Below the pieces are notes generated by a model that had not been told where the DNA came from, did not search any database, and saw only the letters and a program-made list of their open reading frames with translations. This document shows, one piece after another, positions 17,921 through 26,923 of a stretch of 64,000 bases of DNA (position 1 is its first letter; the number at the start of each line of letters is the position of its first letter). Location of the stretch: positions 1 through 64,000 of the forward strand of contig JADJYW010000020.1 in assembly GCA_016719605.1 (NCBI GenBank), written 5' to 3'. Position numbers and translations under genes: made by a program. The stretch comes from Lewinellaceae bacterium (GTDB lineage: Bacteria > Bacteroidota > Bacteroidia > Chitinophagales > Saprospiraceae).

Positions 17921-19345
17921 TTATTTCTCCCACTTTTCGATGCGTACAAGCGGCTTTGGGTAGGCCGTCATTTTGAATACCTGACGGTCTCCGGCGCCAA
18001 GCAGGTCGGGGCGGTGTATTTTTTCCTGTGGTACTGCCTGTAGTTCGGGGCACCAGATGCGCACATAGTCGCCGAGCGGGTCATAGTTGCGGGCCTGGGT
18101 CAGGATATTAAAATAGCGGTCTTCGCGGGGGTCGCTGCCTACGCCGGCCACATAGTTCCAGTTGCCCCAGTTGCTGCAAGGGTCATAGTCGAGCAGGAGC
18201 GATTCGAAGTATTCGGCGCCCATTTGCCAGTTCACTTTCAGGTCTTTCACCAAAAACGAGGCGGTGTTTTGGCGGCCGCGGTTGCTCATCCAGCCGGTGG
18301 CATTCAGTTCGCGCATATTGGCGTCAATAAACGGCACCCCCGTACGGCCTTCAGCCCAGGCCTGAAAAAGGTCGTAGTTGTTTTTGAGATGCCGGAGCGG
18401 TTTGTTTTGGGGGCCGCTTTTCAGAAAAATGCGGTTTTCGTGTTTTTTGCCCATGAGGCGGAAATAGTCCCGCCAAAGGAGTTCGAAGAACATCCAGTAG
18501 GTGCTTTCGTTACTCGTGCGCTCGCGCTCGTAGCGTTTGATTTCGTGGTAAATAAATTTGGGCGACAGGCTGCCGGCGGATAGCCACGGCGAAAACTTGG
18601 AGGAATAGTCGCTGCCAATCAGTCCGTTGCGGGTTTCCTTGTAGGTGGCGATGGCGTTGGAATCCCACAGGTAATGCCGGAGGCGGGCAAGGCCTTCCGT
18701 TTCGCCGCCGCGGAAGGGCAGGGCAATACGCGGATCGGCCTCGAAGGGTTCGTGCCCCAAGTCTGCCAGCGTGGGCAATTCGCCCATTTCCAGTCCGGCG
18801 GGCAGGGCGGGCAAGACGGTCGGAGACGGCATTGGCGCCCGGACGGCAGTGATGTACTCGTTTTCCTTTCTAAACTGGGTGAATGTATCGGGGGTGTGCT
18901 GCACGGGCATGGGCAGGTCCTGCGTGTGGTAGAGCATTTTGCCCCGGCAGTAGAGCAATTCCACACCGTTGACCCACAGCTTTTGTTCGAGCGCATCCTG
19001 CACGGCTACTTCCTCCCGGGTGCGTTCGCGGTTGCACAGCACCCAGGATACTTTCAGTTGTTGTGCCAGTTCGGTGATGCCGTACTCGGGTTTTCCGGTG
19101 CGTACCACCAGGTCTGAGCCGATTTCGCGCAGGCTTTCGCGCAGGTTTTCGACACTTTCGAGTACAAATTTGGCCCGAAATTTACCGGTTTTGGGAAACC
19201 CGAAGCGGGTTTGTCCTTTGAAAACCCGGTCGTCGAAGACGTAAACGGGGATAACTTCGTCGGCCATACGCAGGGCTGTGGTAAGCGCCTCGTTGTCATG
19301 CAAACGCAAATCCTGCCGGAACCAAACTATCGCACGTCGTTTCAT
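17921..19345 (-). CDS. DASH-type cryptochrome / deoxyribodipyrimidine photolyase
   Basis: A 474-residue FAD-dependent light-driven DNA repair enzyme. The N-terminal antenna-binding Rossmann domain starts KRRAIVWFRQDLRLHDNEAL. The FAD and DNA region carries TYKETRNGLIGSDYSSKFSP, WLSAGSLSPKFIYHEIKRYE, ELLWRDYFRLMGKK and WMSNRGRQNTASFLVKDL; the last two are signatures of the DASH subgroup. DASH proteins repair cyclobutane dimers mainly in single-stranded DNA. The length matches the family. It converges with the SprB-repeat gene with a 13-base gap. The CDS is complete and undamaged. Confidence 0.95.
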   Translation of the reverse strand: MKRRAIVWFRQDLRLHDNEALTTALRMADEVIPVYVFDDRVFKGQTRFGFPKTGKFRAKFVLESVENLRESLREIGSDLVVRTGKPEYGITELAQQLKVSWVLCNRERTREEVAVQDALEQKLWVNGVELLYCRGKMLYHTQDLPMPVQHTPDTFTQFRKENEYITAVRAPMPSPTVLPALPAGLEMGELPTLADLGHEPFEADPRIALPFRGGETEGLARLRHYLWDSNAIATYKETRNGLIGSDYSSKFSPWLSAGSLSPKFIYHEIKRYERERTSNESTYWMFFELLWRDYFRLMGKKHENRIFLKSGPQNKPLRHLKNNYDLFQAWAEGRTGVPFIDANMRELNATGWMSNRGRQNTASFLVKDLKVNWQMGAEYFESLLLDYDPCSNWGNWNYVAGVGSDPREDRYFNILTQARNYDPLGDYVRIWCPELQAVPQEKIHRPDLLGAGDRQVFKMTAYPKPLVRIEKWEK

Positions 19346-19494
19346 TTTTTTGTTGCTGGTGGCTGTTTGTTCATCAGCGTGCCAACGGCCATTAAAACCC
19401 GCTCGCGCCGTATTTGTTTGGAAAAAAACGAGAAGCCGGGTGTGCTACGCACAAAAGCCGCCAGGTTGTCCGGCCAACTCAAACCGGTTTCGGT

Positions 19495-19597
19495 GAGTGG
19501 AACGCGGATTAAACGGATGCAGGCATACGGATTTTCACGGATTTATGTAAGGAATCTGTGAAAATCCGTATGCGGTCCGTTTAATCGGCCATCACTC
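19495..19597. repeat. Imperfect palindrome, degenerate copy of the 39236-39412 hairpin family
   Basis: The left arm reads GAGTGGAACGCGGATTAAAC...CACGGATT and the right arm is its near reverse complement, with several substitutions. The core GGAACGCGGATTAAACGGAT is shared exactly with the large palindrome at 39236. It lies between the photolyase and kdsB genes. Confidence 0.75.
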
Positions 19598-19618
19598 AAC
19601 ACTACCGAAACACAAAAC

Positions 19619-20352
19619 TCAAAACTGTAATCGGAGTCCGGCCAAATCCTCCGGCGTATCCACCCCAATGGTTTCCATGTCGGTAATGCCTACCGCAATC
19701 CGCAGCCCGTGTTCCAGCCAGCGCAGTTGTTCCAGCGATTCGGCGCGCTCCAGCGCAGTGGGTTGCAGGCGAGCCACACGCAGCAAAGCGCTGCGCCGAA
19801 AAGCGTACAGGCCGATGTGTTTGTAAAAATTTGTGTGTTCCAGCCAGTTTTCCGGCGGCACACCCCGCACGAAGGGGACAGGGTGCCTGCTGAAATACAA
19901 AGCGCCGTGTTTGGCCGAAAAAACACTTTCACAGCGTTCGGGTTGAGCAGCACCTCGGGTTGCTCGATGCGCTTGGCTAAGGTAGCGATCGGGTATCGGG
20001 GGTGCTGGAGCAAGGTTTCGACCAGCAGGTCAATTTGTTCCGGCTGCACGAACGGCTCGTCGCCCTGGATATTCAGAATCACATCGGCTGTCGGGAATTT
20101 CCGTGCGACCTCGGCGCAGCGGTCGGTTCCGCTGGGGTGCTCCGGACTGGTCAGCAACACCTCCCCGCCAAAGGCCCGAACATGCTCGAAAATACGCGCA
20201 TCATCGGTGGCTACCACCACCTGCTGCACCAACTGCGCCTGCGAGGCCTGCTCATATACCCGCCGGATCATGCTCTTGCCGCCAATCAGCACCAAGGGCT
20301 TGCCGGGGAAACGGGTGGAGGCATAACGGGCGGGAATAACTGCAAGTACCAT
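19619..20352 (-). CDS. kdsB: 3-deoxy-manno-octulosonate cytidylyltransferase (one frameshift)
   Basis: KdsB activates Kdo with CTP to CMP-Kdo for the lipid A-core of lipopolysaccharide. The N-terminus VLAVIPARYASTRFPGKPLV, then VVATDDARIFEHV, PSGTDRCAEVA and NIQGDEPFVQPEQIDLL, are diagnostic. The frame breaks at the A6 run 19918-19923. One more T on the coding strand restores VKVFFSAKHGALYFSRHPVP and continues through GLYAFRR to LAGLRLQF at the stop at 19619. The repaired length of about 245 residues is normal. The stop codon lies within a short run of the AAAACTC heptamer. It is divergent from the LysM gene. Confidence 0.92.
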
Positions 20353-20401
20353 TTTCGATTGATTCGATTAAGCCGATGGATTCGATTGGGCCGATTGGCC
20401 G

Positions 20402-20409
20402 TACATTTG
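20402..20409 (+). promoter_or_regulatory. Bacteroidota -7 box TACATTTG for the LysM gene
   Basis: An exact TAnnTTTG 24 bases upstream of the ATG at 20433. It rules out the in-frame ATG at 20376, which lies upstream of it. Confidence 0.55.
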
Positions 20410-20432
20410 TGCCGACATATTGGAGAAAAACT

Positions 20433-21281
20433 ATGCAAATTTTGCCCCTTTTACTGATTTTGGCCCTGTGTGGCCCGGCTTCTGTGTGGAGCCAGACGGC
20501 TGCCAACGGCAGTTTGCTTACCCCAAAGGACAGTATCCTGCTCACGGTAAACAATGGCCAAAAACTGATCCACCACATCGTAAAGCCCAAACAGACGCTG
20601 TTTGCCCTTGCCCGGTTTTACGGTCTCAGCCTGGAAGAATTGTACGCGTTGCACCCCGAGTTTCAGACCGATCCGGTGTTGCGCGTGGGGATGCTCGTCA
20701 GCATTCCCATCCCCAACCGGGCCATACGGCGCTACAAAGGTAAGGACTTCGAGCCGGCCAAATTCGCACCGATTTACTATGTGGTGCAACAGGGCGACAA
20801 CCTGTTCCAGATTTGCAAACGCCATTTCAGCATGCCCGTGGATTCGGTCAAGACGCGCAACAACCTGAAAAACGAGTCAATCAAACCCGGCCAACTCCTG
20901 CACATCGGCTGGATGGGGCTGGAGGGTATCTCGTCCGAGTGGCGTACGCCGGCAGCCCCCCCCACCACCGATCAGGCGCACCAGCAGCGTTACGACGAAG
21001 AGAAAAAAAACCGCGGGGAGGTACTCGGGCAGGGTGTGTGTTTTTGGCAAAAAGACAGCAACGAAAAGGGCGATTTGTACGCTTTGCACCGGGAGGCCAT
21101 CATCGGTACCGTGATCGCCGTGACCAACCCCATGAGCCGGCGCACGGTGTACGCCAAAGTCATCGGACGTATACCCGTTGGCTACGCGAGCAACATCGAG
21201 GTGGTGTTGTCTGCCGCTGCAGCCCGGCAAATCGGCGCCCGGGACCCGAGGTTTTTTGTGAAGGTGCGGTATTTGCGGTAA
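20433..21281 (+). CDS. Secreted protein with two LysM domains and a C-terminal RlpA-like region
   Basis: A 282-residue exported protein. The signal peptide MQILPLLLILALCGPASVWS is followed by a LysM peptidoglycan-binding domain (HHIVKPKQTLFALARFYGLS) and a second one (YYVVQQGDNLFQICKRHFSM). The C-terminal region (about 195-282) resembles a double-psi beta-barrel of the RlpA/expansin type: REAIIGTVIAVTNPMSRRTV and YAKVIGRIP. That suggests binding or remodelling of peptidoglycan; the RlpA assignment is an inference from pattern. It is transcribed away from kdsB. Confidence 0.85.
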   Translation: MQILPLLLILALCGPASVWSQTAANGSLLTPKDSILLTVNNGQKLIHHIVKPKQTLFALARFYGLSLEELYALHPEFQTDPVLRVGMLVSIPIPNRAIRRYKGKDFEPAKFAPIYYVVQQGDNLFQICKRHFSMPVDSVKTRNNLKNESIKPGQLLHIGWMGLEGISSEWRTPAAPPTTDQAHQQRYDEEKKNRGEVLGQGVCFWQKDSNEKGDLYALHREAIIGTVIAVTNPMSRRTVYAKVIGRIPVGYASNIEVVLSAAAARQIGARDPRFFVKVRYLR

Positions 21282-21287
21282 GGGCAG

Positions 21288-21295
21288 TACTTTTG
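21288..21295 (+). promoter_or_regulatory. Bacteroidota -7 box TACTTTTG of the lipoprotein-ribH operon
   Basis: An exact TAnnTTTG 29 bases before the ATG at 21325. Confidence 0.55.
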
Positions 21296-21324
21296 CCCCC
21301 CGCAACTAAACATTTCACAAAAAC

Positions 21325-22143
21325 ATGAAAAAAACGATTCTGCTCTTCGGCATCCTCGCCGTCGTTATTGCCGCTTGCCAACAAGATTCAGCCAACTCCG
21401 GCGCCCAGCAATCCGGGGACATTGTGGCCAGCCCGACTATTCTGGCCGGCCAATGGATCGCTATGGACTTCTGTGCCCGCGCCAACCAGTACGGCTCCGT
21501 ACTCGGCGCCATGAACAATGCCCATCGCCCGTATGCATACGCATTCGAATTCACCCCGAACAAGCCCGACAGCGTGATCTGCTACAATGGCTTCGAGACG
21601 TGGACGCTCCCGGTCAAGTACAACAAAGACACCCTCGAAGTCATGGGAGCCAGCCAGGGCAAATCGGTGTTTCTCCTCTACCAGTCGCAAGGCAACAAAG
21701 AAATGACCCTCTTCGACGGCACCCAGGGATCCATGATAATGGAACGTTTCGTCAAGTCAAAAGCCGGCACCAAAGACGGATATGTGGCGTTTGCAGCGGC
21801 CCTGAACCACAACCTGTTCAACGGTGCAATCATTCCTTTGGGCAAAGACGCCGGGCGCGACACCCTCCTGTTCACCCCCGGCGGGTTTATCATGAACTGG
21901 AAAGCGTACGACCAGTACAGCGTTTGTACCGGCGGCGACTGCTTCGTAACCGAAGAGCCGATGGACGTGATCACTCTGTCCAGGTCGGACACGCCGGGTT
22001 CGGAAAAAATGTACGGTTTCCGGTATAACGGCACCAACGACACATTGACTTTCTACAACATCGTCAATACCAGACCGGAAGAGAAATTTGCCTACGAAAT
22101 CAAGGCTCCGGCGTTCAAATTCTACCGCATCCCCCAACAGTAA
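21325..22143 (+). CDS. Predicted lipoprotein of unknown function
   Basis: A 272-residue protein beginning MKKTILLFGILAVVIAACQQ, a lipoprotein signal with the lipobox VIAAC. The mature part is predicted to be mostly beta and carries no family I recognise. It starts the operon: ribH begins 5 bases after its stop and the metallohydrolase overlaps ribH, so the three are probably co-transcribed from the -7 box at 21288. The link to riboflavin synthesis may be only positional. Confidence 0.85.
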   Translation: MKKTILLFGILAVVIAACQQDSANSGAQQSGDIVASPTILAGQWIAMDFCARANQYGSVLGAMNNAHRPYAYAFEFTPNKPDSVICYNGFETWTLPVKYNKDTLEVMGASQGKSVFLLYQSQGNKEMTLFDGTQGSMIMERFVKSKAGTKDGYVAFAAALNHNLFNGAIIPLGKDAGRDTLLFTPGGFIMNWKAYDQYSVCTGGDCFVTEEPMDVITLSRSDTPGSEKMYGFRYNGTNDTLTFYNIVNTRPEEKFAYEIKAPAFKFYRIPQQ

Positions 22144-22148
22144 AAAGT

Positions 22149-22664
22149 ATGGCCAGCGCACTTAAAAATCTTTCCCGGTACAACGACTCCGAAATACCCG
22201 ATGCGGCGGCCCTGTCTTTTGGCATCGTGGTAGCCGAGTGGAATGCCCACATCACGCACGCCCTGTACGAAGGTTGCTACGATACCCTGCTCCGGCACGG
22301 CGCCAAAGCAGAAAATATCCACACGGTACAGGTGCCCGGTTCGTTTGAGTTGCCGGCAGGCGCCCGCATCCTCAACGGCCAAAAGAATCTCGATGCCGTC
22401 ATCTGCCTCGGCTGCGTCATCAAGGGCGAAACCAACCACAACGAGTACATCAATCAGGCGGTGGCGCAGGGCCTTGTCAACCTGAGCATAGCCACCGGCA
22501 AGCCGTTTATCTTCGGCGTGCTCACGCCCAATGACGAACAACAAGCGCTCGACCGCGCCGGCGGCAAACACGGCAACAAAGGTGTGGAAGCAGCCGTCAC
22601 CGCCATCCGTATGGCCGCGCTCAAACGCGGCGTATCCGAAGGCAAAAAGAAAATTGGATTTTGA
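22149..22664 (+). CDS. ribH: 6,7-dimethyl-8-ribityllumazine synthase
   Basis: RibH condenses 5-amino-6-ribitylaminouracil with 3,4-dihydroxy-2-butanone 4-phosphate to give the direct precursor of riboflavin. Core motifs in the 171-residue product are FGIVVAEWNAHITHALYEG, VQVPGSFELPAGARIL, AVICLGCVIKGETNHNEYIN and PFIFGVLTPNDEQQALDRAG; they include the catalytic histidine region. Complete and of normal length. Its TGA stop overlaps the TTG start of the next gene (TTGA). Confidence 0.96.
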   Translation: MASALKNLSRYNDSEIPDAAALSFGIVVAEWNAHITHALYEGCYDTLLRHGAKAENIHTVQVPGSFELPAGARILNGQKNLDAVICLGCVIKGETNHNEYINQAVAQGLVNLSIATGKPFIFGVLTPNDEQQALDRAGGKHGNKGVEAAVTAIRMAALKRGVSEGKKKIGF

Positions 22665-23518
22665 AACTAACCAGCATCCAAACCGGCTATCTCAAACTCG
22701 ACGGCGGCGCTATGTTCGGCGTTGTTCCCCGCCGTATGTGGGAAAAACTGAACCCGCCCGATCCCCACAATATGTGTACCTGGGCCATGCGGGCTTTGCT
22801 GGTGGAAACCGGCGACCGGAAAATTCTGATTGACACCGGTATCGGAAACAAACAGGACGACAAGTTCCGCGCTCACTTCGAGCCGCACGGCACCGAAACG
22901 CTGTTCGGCTCTCTGGCCCGTGCCGGTGTGCAGCGGGAGGCCATCACCGATGTATTTCTCACCCACCTCCACTTCGACCACTGCGGCGGCGCACTCTGGC
23001 AAAACGAGGACAGCGGCCTGGTAGAACCGGCATTTCCCAATGCCACCTACTAGACCAACGAGCCGCATTTCCAGTGGGCCACCAACCCCAACCCCCGCGA
23101 ACGAGCCTCCTTCCTGACCGAAAATTTTATGCCCCTGCACGAGCAGGGGCGCTTGCGTTTCGTGGAGGTACGCCAAAATATCGAGTTTCTGCCGGACTTT
23201 CGGGTGCGTTTTTTCTACGGCCACACCGAAGCCATGATGGTGCCCGTGCTGAATACCGGACGCCATACCGTGCTCTATTGTGCCGATACCATTCCCTCGC
23301 AATGGCATGTCGGTTTGCCCTACGTCATGGCCTACGATGTGCGCCCGCTGATCACCATGGAGGAAAAAGCGACGCTTCTGGCCGAGGCTTCCCGGGAAAA
23401 ACAACTGCTGTTCTTTGAACACGACCCCGTGGCCGAGGTGGGCCGGGTCGGCATGGATGCCAGGGGACGGATCGGACTGGAGTGGGCCGGGCAGTACGCC
23501 GATGTGGATGTTTTGTAA
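22661..23518 (+). pseudogene. MBL-fold metallo-hydrolase interrupted by an in-frame TAG
   Basis: A metallo-beta-lactamase-fold hydrolase with the zinc motif THLHFDHCGG (residues 101-110) and the later elements RFFYGHTEAMMVPVL and LYCADTIPSQWHVGLPYV. The TTG start at 22661 overlaps the ribH stop, implying translational coupling. After residue Y130 the frame hits TAG at 23051-23053 and then continues unbroken (TNEPHFQWATNPNPRERASF) to 23518. Family members have tryptophan at this position, so a single G to A change (TGG to TAG) explains it. It could be a real nonsense mutation, a consensus error, or readthrough. A GTG or ATG restart would remove the metal site, so the fragment alone would be inactive. 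Confidence 0.85.
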
Positions 23519-23532
23519 AAAAACGCAAGTAC

Positions 23533-23913
23533 TTACTCTGCTTTGGCCAAAAACAGCACCTGCCGCTTCTTGCCGTCGGCCATCAGCACCTTGAGCGAAT
23601 CCGCCGAGAGGTGCAGCACCTTGACGGTATGCTCTTTGTTCGGCTGCCGCGTGGTGTCGGTCAGAAACAGGTGCGACCCGGAGACCCGGTACGACCCGGC
23701 TTCGCGGTAATAACCCAGGCTGCGAAATTCGTAGCCACCCTCCGCGGTCAGGCGGAGCGAGACCGAATCGAGTGGCGTTTGCACGTTTTTGTACTGTTCG
23801 TAAAACGCCGCCGCCTGCCACTTGCCCGGCAAAAGGCCCGGGTCCGGTACACAACCGGACAAACAAAAACCAGCGACAACCGCCAATATGTACTTCAAAT
23901 TGATTCGTTTCAT
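23533..23913 (-). CDS. Small lipocalin-like lipoprotein
   Basis: A 126-residue lipoprotein: MKRINLKYILAVVAGFCLSG then C, a clear lipobox. The mature sequence begins VPDPGLLPGKWQAAAFYEQY and continues with beta strands (SVSLRLTAEGGYEFRSLGYY), a pattern like the lipocalin-like DUF4923/DUF5640-type proteins common in Bacteroidota. The ATG at 23913 was chosen because a -7 box on the same strand lies at 23923-23930. It converges with the metallohydrolase gene and is divergent from the OmpA-family gene. Confidence 0.8.
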   Translation of the reverse strand: MKRINLKYILAVVAGFCLSGCVPDPGLLPGKWQAAAFYEQYKNVQTPLDSVSLRLTAEGGYEFRSLGYYREAGSYRVSGSHLFLTDTTRQPNKEHTVKVLHLSADSLKVLMADGKKRQVLFLAKAE

Positions 23914-23922
23914 AATGCCGGA

Positions 23923-23930
23923 CAAAAGTA
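23923..23930 (-). promoter_or_regulatory. Bacteroidota -7 box TACTTTTG for the lipocalin-like gene
   Basis: An exact TAnnTTTG on the minus strand 9 bases before the ATG. A TTTG lies 18 bases upstream of it, close to the expected -33 spacing. Confidence 0.55.
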
Positions 23931-23971
23931 TGTCCACGCCCACAATTGCAAATCGCAAATCCAAAATCATT

Positions 23972-24843
23972 ATGCACGCCATGTCTTTCAAAAATTTGCT
24001 ACCCGGTCTTTTGCTCCTGTCCTTTTTGTCTGCCTGTGTTTCTTCCAAAGTTTACCGCGCCGAAGAATTGCAACGCAACCAGTGCGAAGCGCGGGAAAAA
24101 GTGCTGGTACAGGAAGTGCTGAGCCGCCGGGGCGAGTCCGCCGATCTGGTGAAACAGGTAGCCGACATCAACCGCAGCCTCGGCAACCAGGATGTCGAAA
24201 TCCGAAACCTAAAACAGGAACTGACCCTGCGCACCCAAAGCATGGGCGAGTCATCGTCCAAACTGCTCACCGAAAAACCGAACTGGAGAAACTGTTAGCC
24301 GGCAAAAATGCCCAACTCGCCCAACGCGAAGCGGTGCTCGGAAATATCGCTGCCGTGCAACGAAACCGCCAAACCACCCTAAGCGACCTCAAAAAAATCC
24401 TTGCCGCAGGCTATCCGACCACCTCCGGCGCCGCTATTGATGTGGCCGACCAGGCCGTGCTACTCACCTTGCCCGATCAGGGACTTTTTGATAAAAATGG
24501 TCTGGCTGTCAGTACCGACGGGCGCAATCTGCTCCAACCCCTCGCCGAAATACTGGCCAACCGCCCGGAACTCGCCGTGGAAGTGCTGGCCTACACGGAC
24601 AATGTGCTGCCAAAGGGTATCAAAAACATGAGCGACACCTGGGACTGGAGCCTCGCCCGCGCCGTCCATCTGACACGCCTGCTCATCCGCGATTTCAACA
24701 TCAATGCCAACCAACTCACACCCGTGGGCAAGGGCGAGTACTACCCCGTGGCGTCAAACGAAACGAGCGAGGGCCGCCAACGCAATCGCCGAACCGTCCT
24801 CGTGATCTATCCGCCGCTGCCGAAAATTCCAGCCACCGAGTAG
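23972..24843 (+). CDS. OmpA-family lipoprotein with coiled coil (one frameshift)
   Basis: A lipoprotein signal (SFKNLLPGLLLLSFLSAC) is followed by a long coiled coil (about residues 30-150) and a C-terminal OmpA-like peptidoglycan-binding domain. The latter carries LFDKNGLAVSTDGRNLLQPL, a divergent VEVLAYTDN, and the closing SNETSEGRQRNRRTVLVIYP. One A is missing from the A5 run at 24273-24277; adding it restores TEKTELEKLLAGKNAQLAQR and joins the frame ending at 24298 to the one running to 24843. The start may be 23972 or 23981. The protein probably tethers the outer membrane to peptidoglycan. It is convergent with the next OmpA gene. Confidence 0.85.
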
Positions 24844-24882
24844 ATGGGTAGCGGCGGGTTTTAACCTGCCGAATATCACTTG

Positions 24883-26685
24883 CTAAAACATCCGCACCAG
24901 TTCAAACTCTACCCGGCGGTTCTGCGCCCTGCCCTTGGCTGTTTTGTTGCTGGCAACCGGCTTGCTTTTCCCGTACCCTTTTGCCGACAAGCGTTCTGCA
25001 TCAACGCCTAATTCCACGAGTTTTTCCACACAGCGTTTGGCTCTTCTGTCGGATAGTGCCTGGTTCTTCTTAGCGCCGCCCTGACTGTCGGTATGCCCGG
25101 AGATGATCACCCGGTAGTTTGGAAAATCCTGAAGTATTTCGGCGACGCGCTGCACCACCGGAATGGACTCCGCCAGCAGTACATCCGATCCGGTTTCAAA
25201 CTGTATCTTTTTACCCTCGGTATTCAGCAGTTTTTTGGTCTCTTTCTTTATCTCCGGGCAACCCTTGTTTGCCAACGTGCCGGGCGCCCTCGGGCACCGG
25301 TCTTCCGAATCCTCCAGCCCGTCGCCATCCGTATCCGGGCAACCCTGGAATTTGGCCAGACCGTGTACTTTCGGACACTTGTCTTCCGAATCCTGCATGC
25401 CGTCGCCATCGGTGTCCGGGCAACCTTCAAAAACAAACAGGCCCTGCACCGTCGGGCATTTGTCCGCCACATCGGGGATGCCGTCGGCATCGGTGTCGGG
25501 GCAGCCGAGGTGCTGAATCGGGCCTTTCTGGTCCGGACAGCCGTCCGCACTATCGGCAATGCCGTCGGCGTCGGCGTCCGAACAGCCGTCCGGGGTAATC
25601 AGCCCGCCCGCATCGGGGCAATGATCAAGCCGGTCGGCAATACCGTCGCCGTCGCGGTCGGGACAGCCATCGAGGTGGTGAAAACCCGCTTCTTCCGGGC
25701 ATTTATCTTCAATATCAGGTACCCGGTCGCCGTCGGCATCCGGGCAGCCGCAAGCGGCTACCGAGCCGACTACTTCAGGACACAAGTCAAAACTGTCCTG
25801 CACCGTATCTCCGTCGGCATCGGGGCAGCCTCGGGCCGACAGTACACCCGGCACCTCGGGGCAATCGTCCTCGGTATCGGTAATGCCGTCGCCGTCGGCA
25901 TCGGGGCAGCCTTTGAGTTTTCGGGGGCCGGGCGAGAGCGGACACTTGTCGCGGCGGTTGGGAATCCAGTCGCGGTCGGAGTCCACCTCGCGGATGCGGT
26001 GCGTGAGCGTGATGCCCGCGAAGGCATACCAGTCGCGTTTGTCGGCAATGCCGGATACACTCACGCCGTCCAGCCGGTCGGTGAAGGTGGGGCGCAGCCC
26101 GAGTTCAAAACCGATGAGCCAGTAGCGCCCGATGTCCCATTTGAACCCGCCGCCGAAGTTCAGCACCAGGGTTGGCGGATCGGCGGGAGCGTTTTTATCG
26201 GCCAGAATACGGTCGGCGGACACGCTGGGATTTTCCTGAAACGCATCGTTGTAGTCCGTTTGGGGTTTAAAAAAAGTGTAGCCGGCGCCGGCGAAGACGT
26301 AGGGGGCGAAGATTTTGCGGAAGCGCCACCCGTTGCGGCGGCGGTAGCCGAAAATGTCCCATTCCAGCAGGAGACCTGCTTCGTGAAAATCGGTAGAAAA
26401 CTTGAATGCCCGTTCGGAGCGCCAGTATGGTTCGGAGAAGATGGACTCGTCGCCGGCAATCTTTCCGCCTAAGTAATTGAACCGAGCAGCCAGAACCGGC
26501 CCGAAGTGGCGGCGCACCAGCAAGCCGTAAGCGAACTTCGTCGTGTTGTAATCGAAATACTGCTTCTCGTTCAAATCGCCGGCGTAGGCGGTCACGCCGC
26601 CGGAGAGGCCGATTTCCCAGGTGGCCTGGGAAAACAGAAAGACGGGGGCTGCAACAAGCAGCCAGAAGAAACCGATTCGTTTCAT
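24883..26685 (-). CDS. OmpA-family outer-membrane protein with thrombospondin type 3 repeats
   Basis: A 600-residue protein. A signal peptide (FFWLLVAAPVFLFSQ) precedes an N-terminal beta-barrel-like domain of about 220 residues (WEIGLSGGVTAYAGDLNEKQ, DUF6089-like). Nine calcium-binding thrombospondin type 3 repeats follow, for example DADGDGITDTEDDCPEVPG. The C-terminus is a canonical OmpA domain: IQFETGSDVLLAESIPVVQR, VIISGHTDSQGGAKKNQALS and KGYGKSKPVASNKTAKGRAQ. The architecture is typical of the major OmpA-like proteins of Bacteroidota, joining outer membrane and peptidoglycan. Confidence 0.94.
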   Translation of the reverse strand: MKRIGFFWLLVAAPVFLFSQATWEIGLSGGVTAYAGDLNEKQYFDYNTTKFAYGLLVRRHFGPVLAARFNYLGGKIAGDESIFSEPYWRSERAFKFSTDFHEAGLLLEWDIFGYRRRNGWRFRKIFAPYVFAGAGYTFFKPQTDYNDAFQENPSVSADRILADKNAPADPPTLVLNFGGGFKWDIGRYWLIGFELGLRPTFTDRLDGVSVSGIADKRDWYAFAGITLTHRIREVDSDRDWIPNRRDKCPLSPGPRKLKGCPDADGDGITDTEDDCPEVPGVLSARGCPDADGDTVQDSFDLCPEVVGSVAACGCPDADGDRVPDIEDKCPEEAGFHHLDGCPDRDGDGIADRLDHCPDAGGLITPDGCSDADADGIADSADGCPDQKGPIQHLGCPDTDADGIPDVADKCPTVQGLFVFEGCPDTDGDGMQDSEDKCPKVHGLAKFQGCPDTDGDGLEDSEDRCPRAPGTLANKGCPEIKKETKKLLNTEGKKIQFETGSDVLLAESIPVVQRVAEILQDFPNYRVIISGHTDSQGGAKKNQALSDRRAKRCVEKLVELGVDAERLSAKGYGKSKPVASNKTAKGRAQNRRVEFELVRMF

Positions 26686-26730
26686 CTGAAAACCGAAGGT
26701 GAAATATGATTAACAAAAAACTGAACGCGC

Positions 26731-26738
26731 CAAAAGTA
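26731..26738 (-). promoter_or_regulatory. Bacteroidota -7 box TACTTTTG for the TSP3/OmpA gene
   Basis: An exact TAnnTTTG on the minus strand, 45 bases upstream of the ATG at 26685. Confidence 0.5.
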
Positions 26739-26836
26739 CAAAGCCTTTGCCCTTGTTTGCACCCTCGCTACCTGTTCCGGCCAAACTAATCCGCGTTTTG
26801 TTGGCAACTTTCCATTTCAGCGGGTCGCGTTTTTCC

Positions 26837-26844
26837 TACTTTTG
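26837..26844 (+). promoter_or_regulatory. Bacteroidota -7 box TACTTTTG for smc
   Basis: An exact TAnnTTTG about 80 bases before the smc ATG at 26924. It shares the divergent spacer with the TSP3/OmpA promoter. Confidence 0.5.
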
Positions 26845-26888
26845 CCCGCTTTTCGCCACCGCTGCGGCAGGCGACAGGTTATTTTTCC

Positions 26889-26918
26889 GACAGGACTTAC
26901 AAGATTTACAGGATTTAT
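26889..26918 (+). repeat. Fragment of the dispersed ACAGGATTTACA element
   Basis: GACAGGACTTACAAGATTTA and the following CAGGATTTAT match one arm of the 8053/61146 element. Only this arm is present, and it forms the last part of the smc leader, ending 5 bases before the ATG. Confidence 0.6.
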
Positions 26919-26923
26919 CTGAT

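Noticed and set aside
19500..19600. Rho-independent terminator for the photolyase or kdsB genes
   Set aside because: The hairpin is far longer than a terminator, lacks a T tract and belongs to the 39236 palindrome family.
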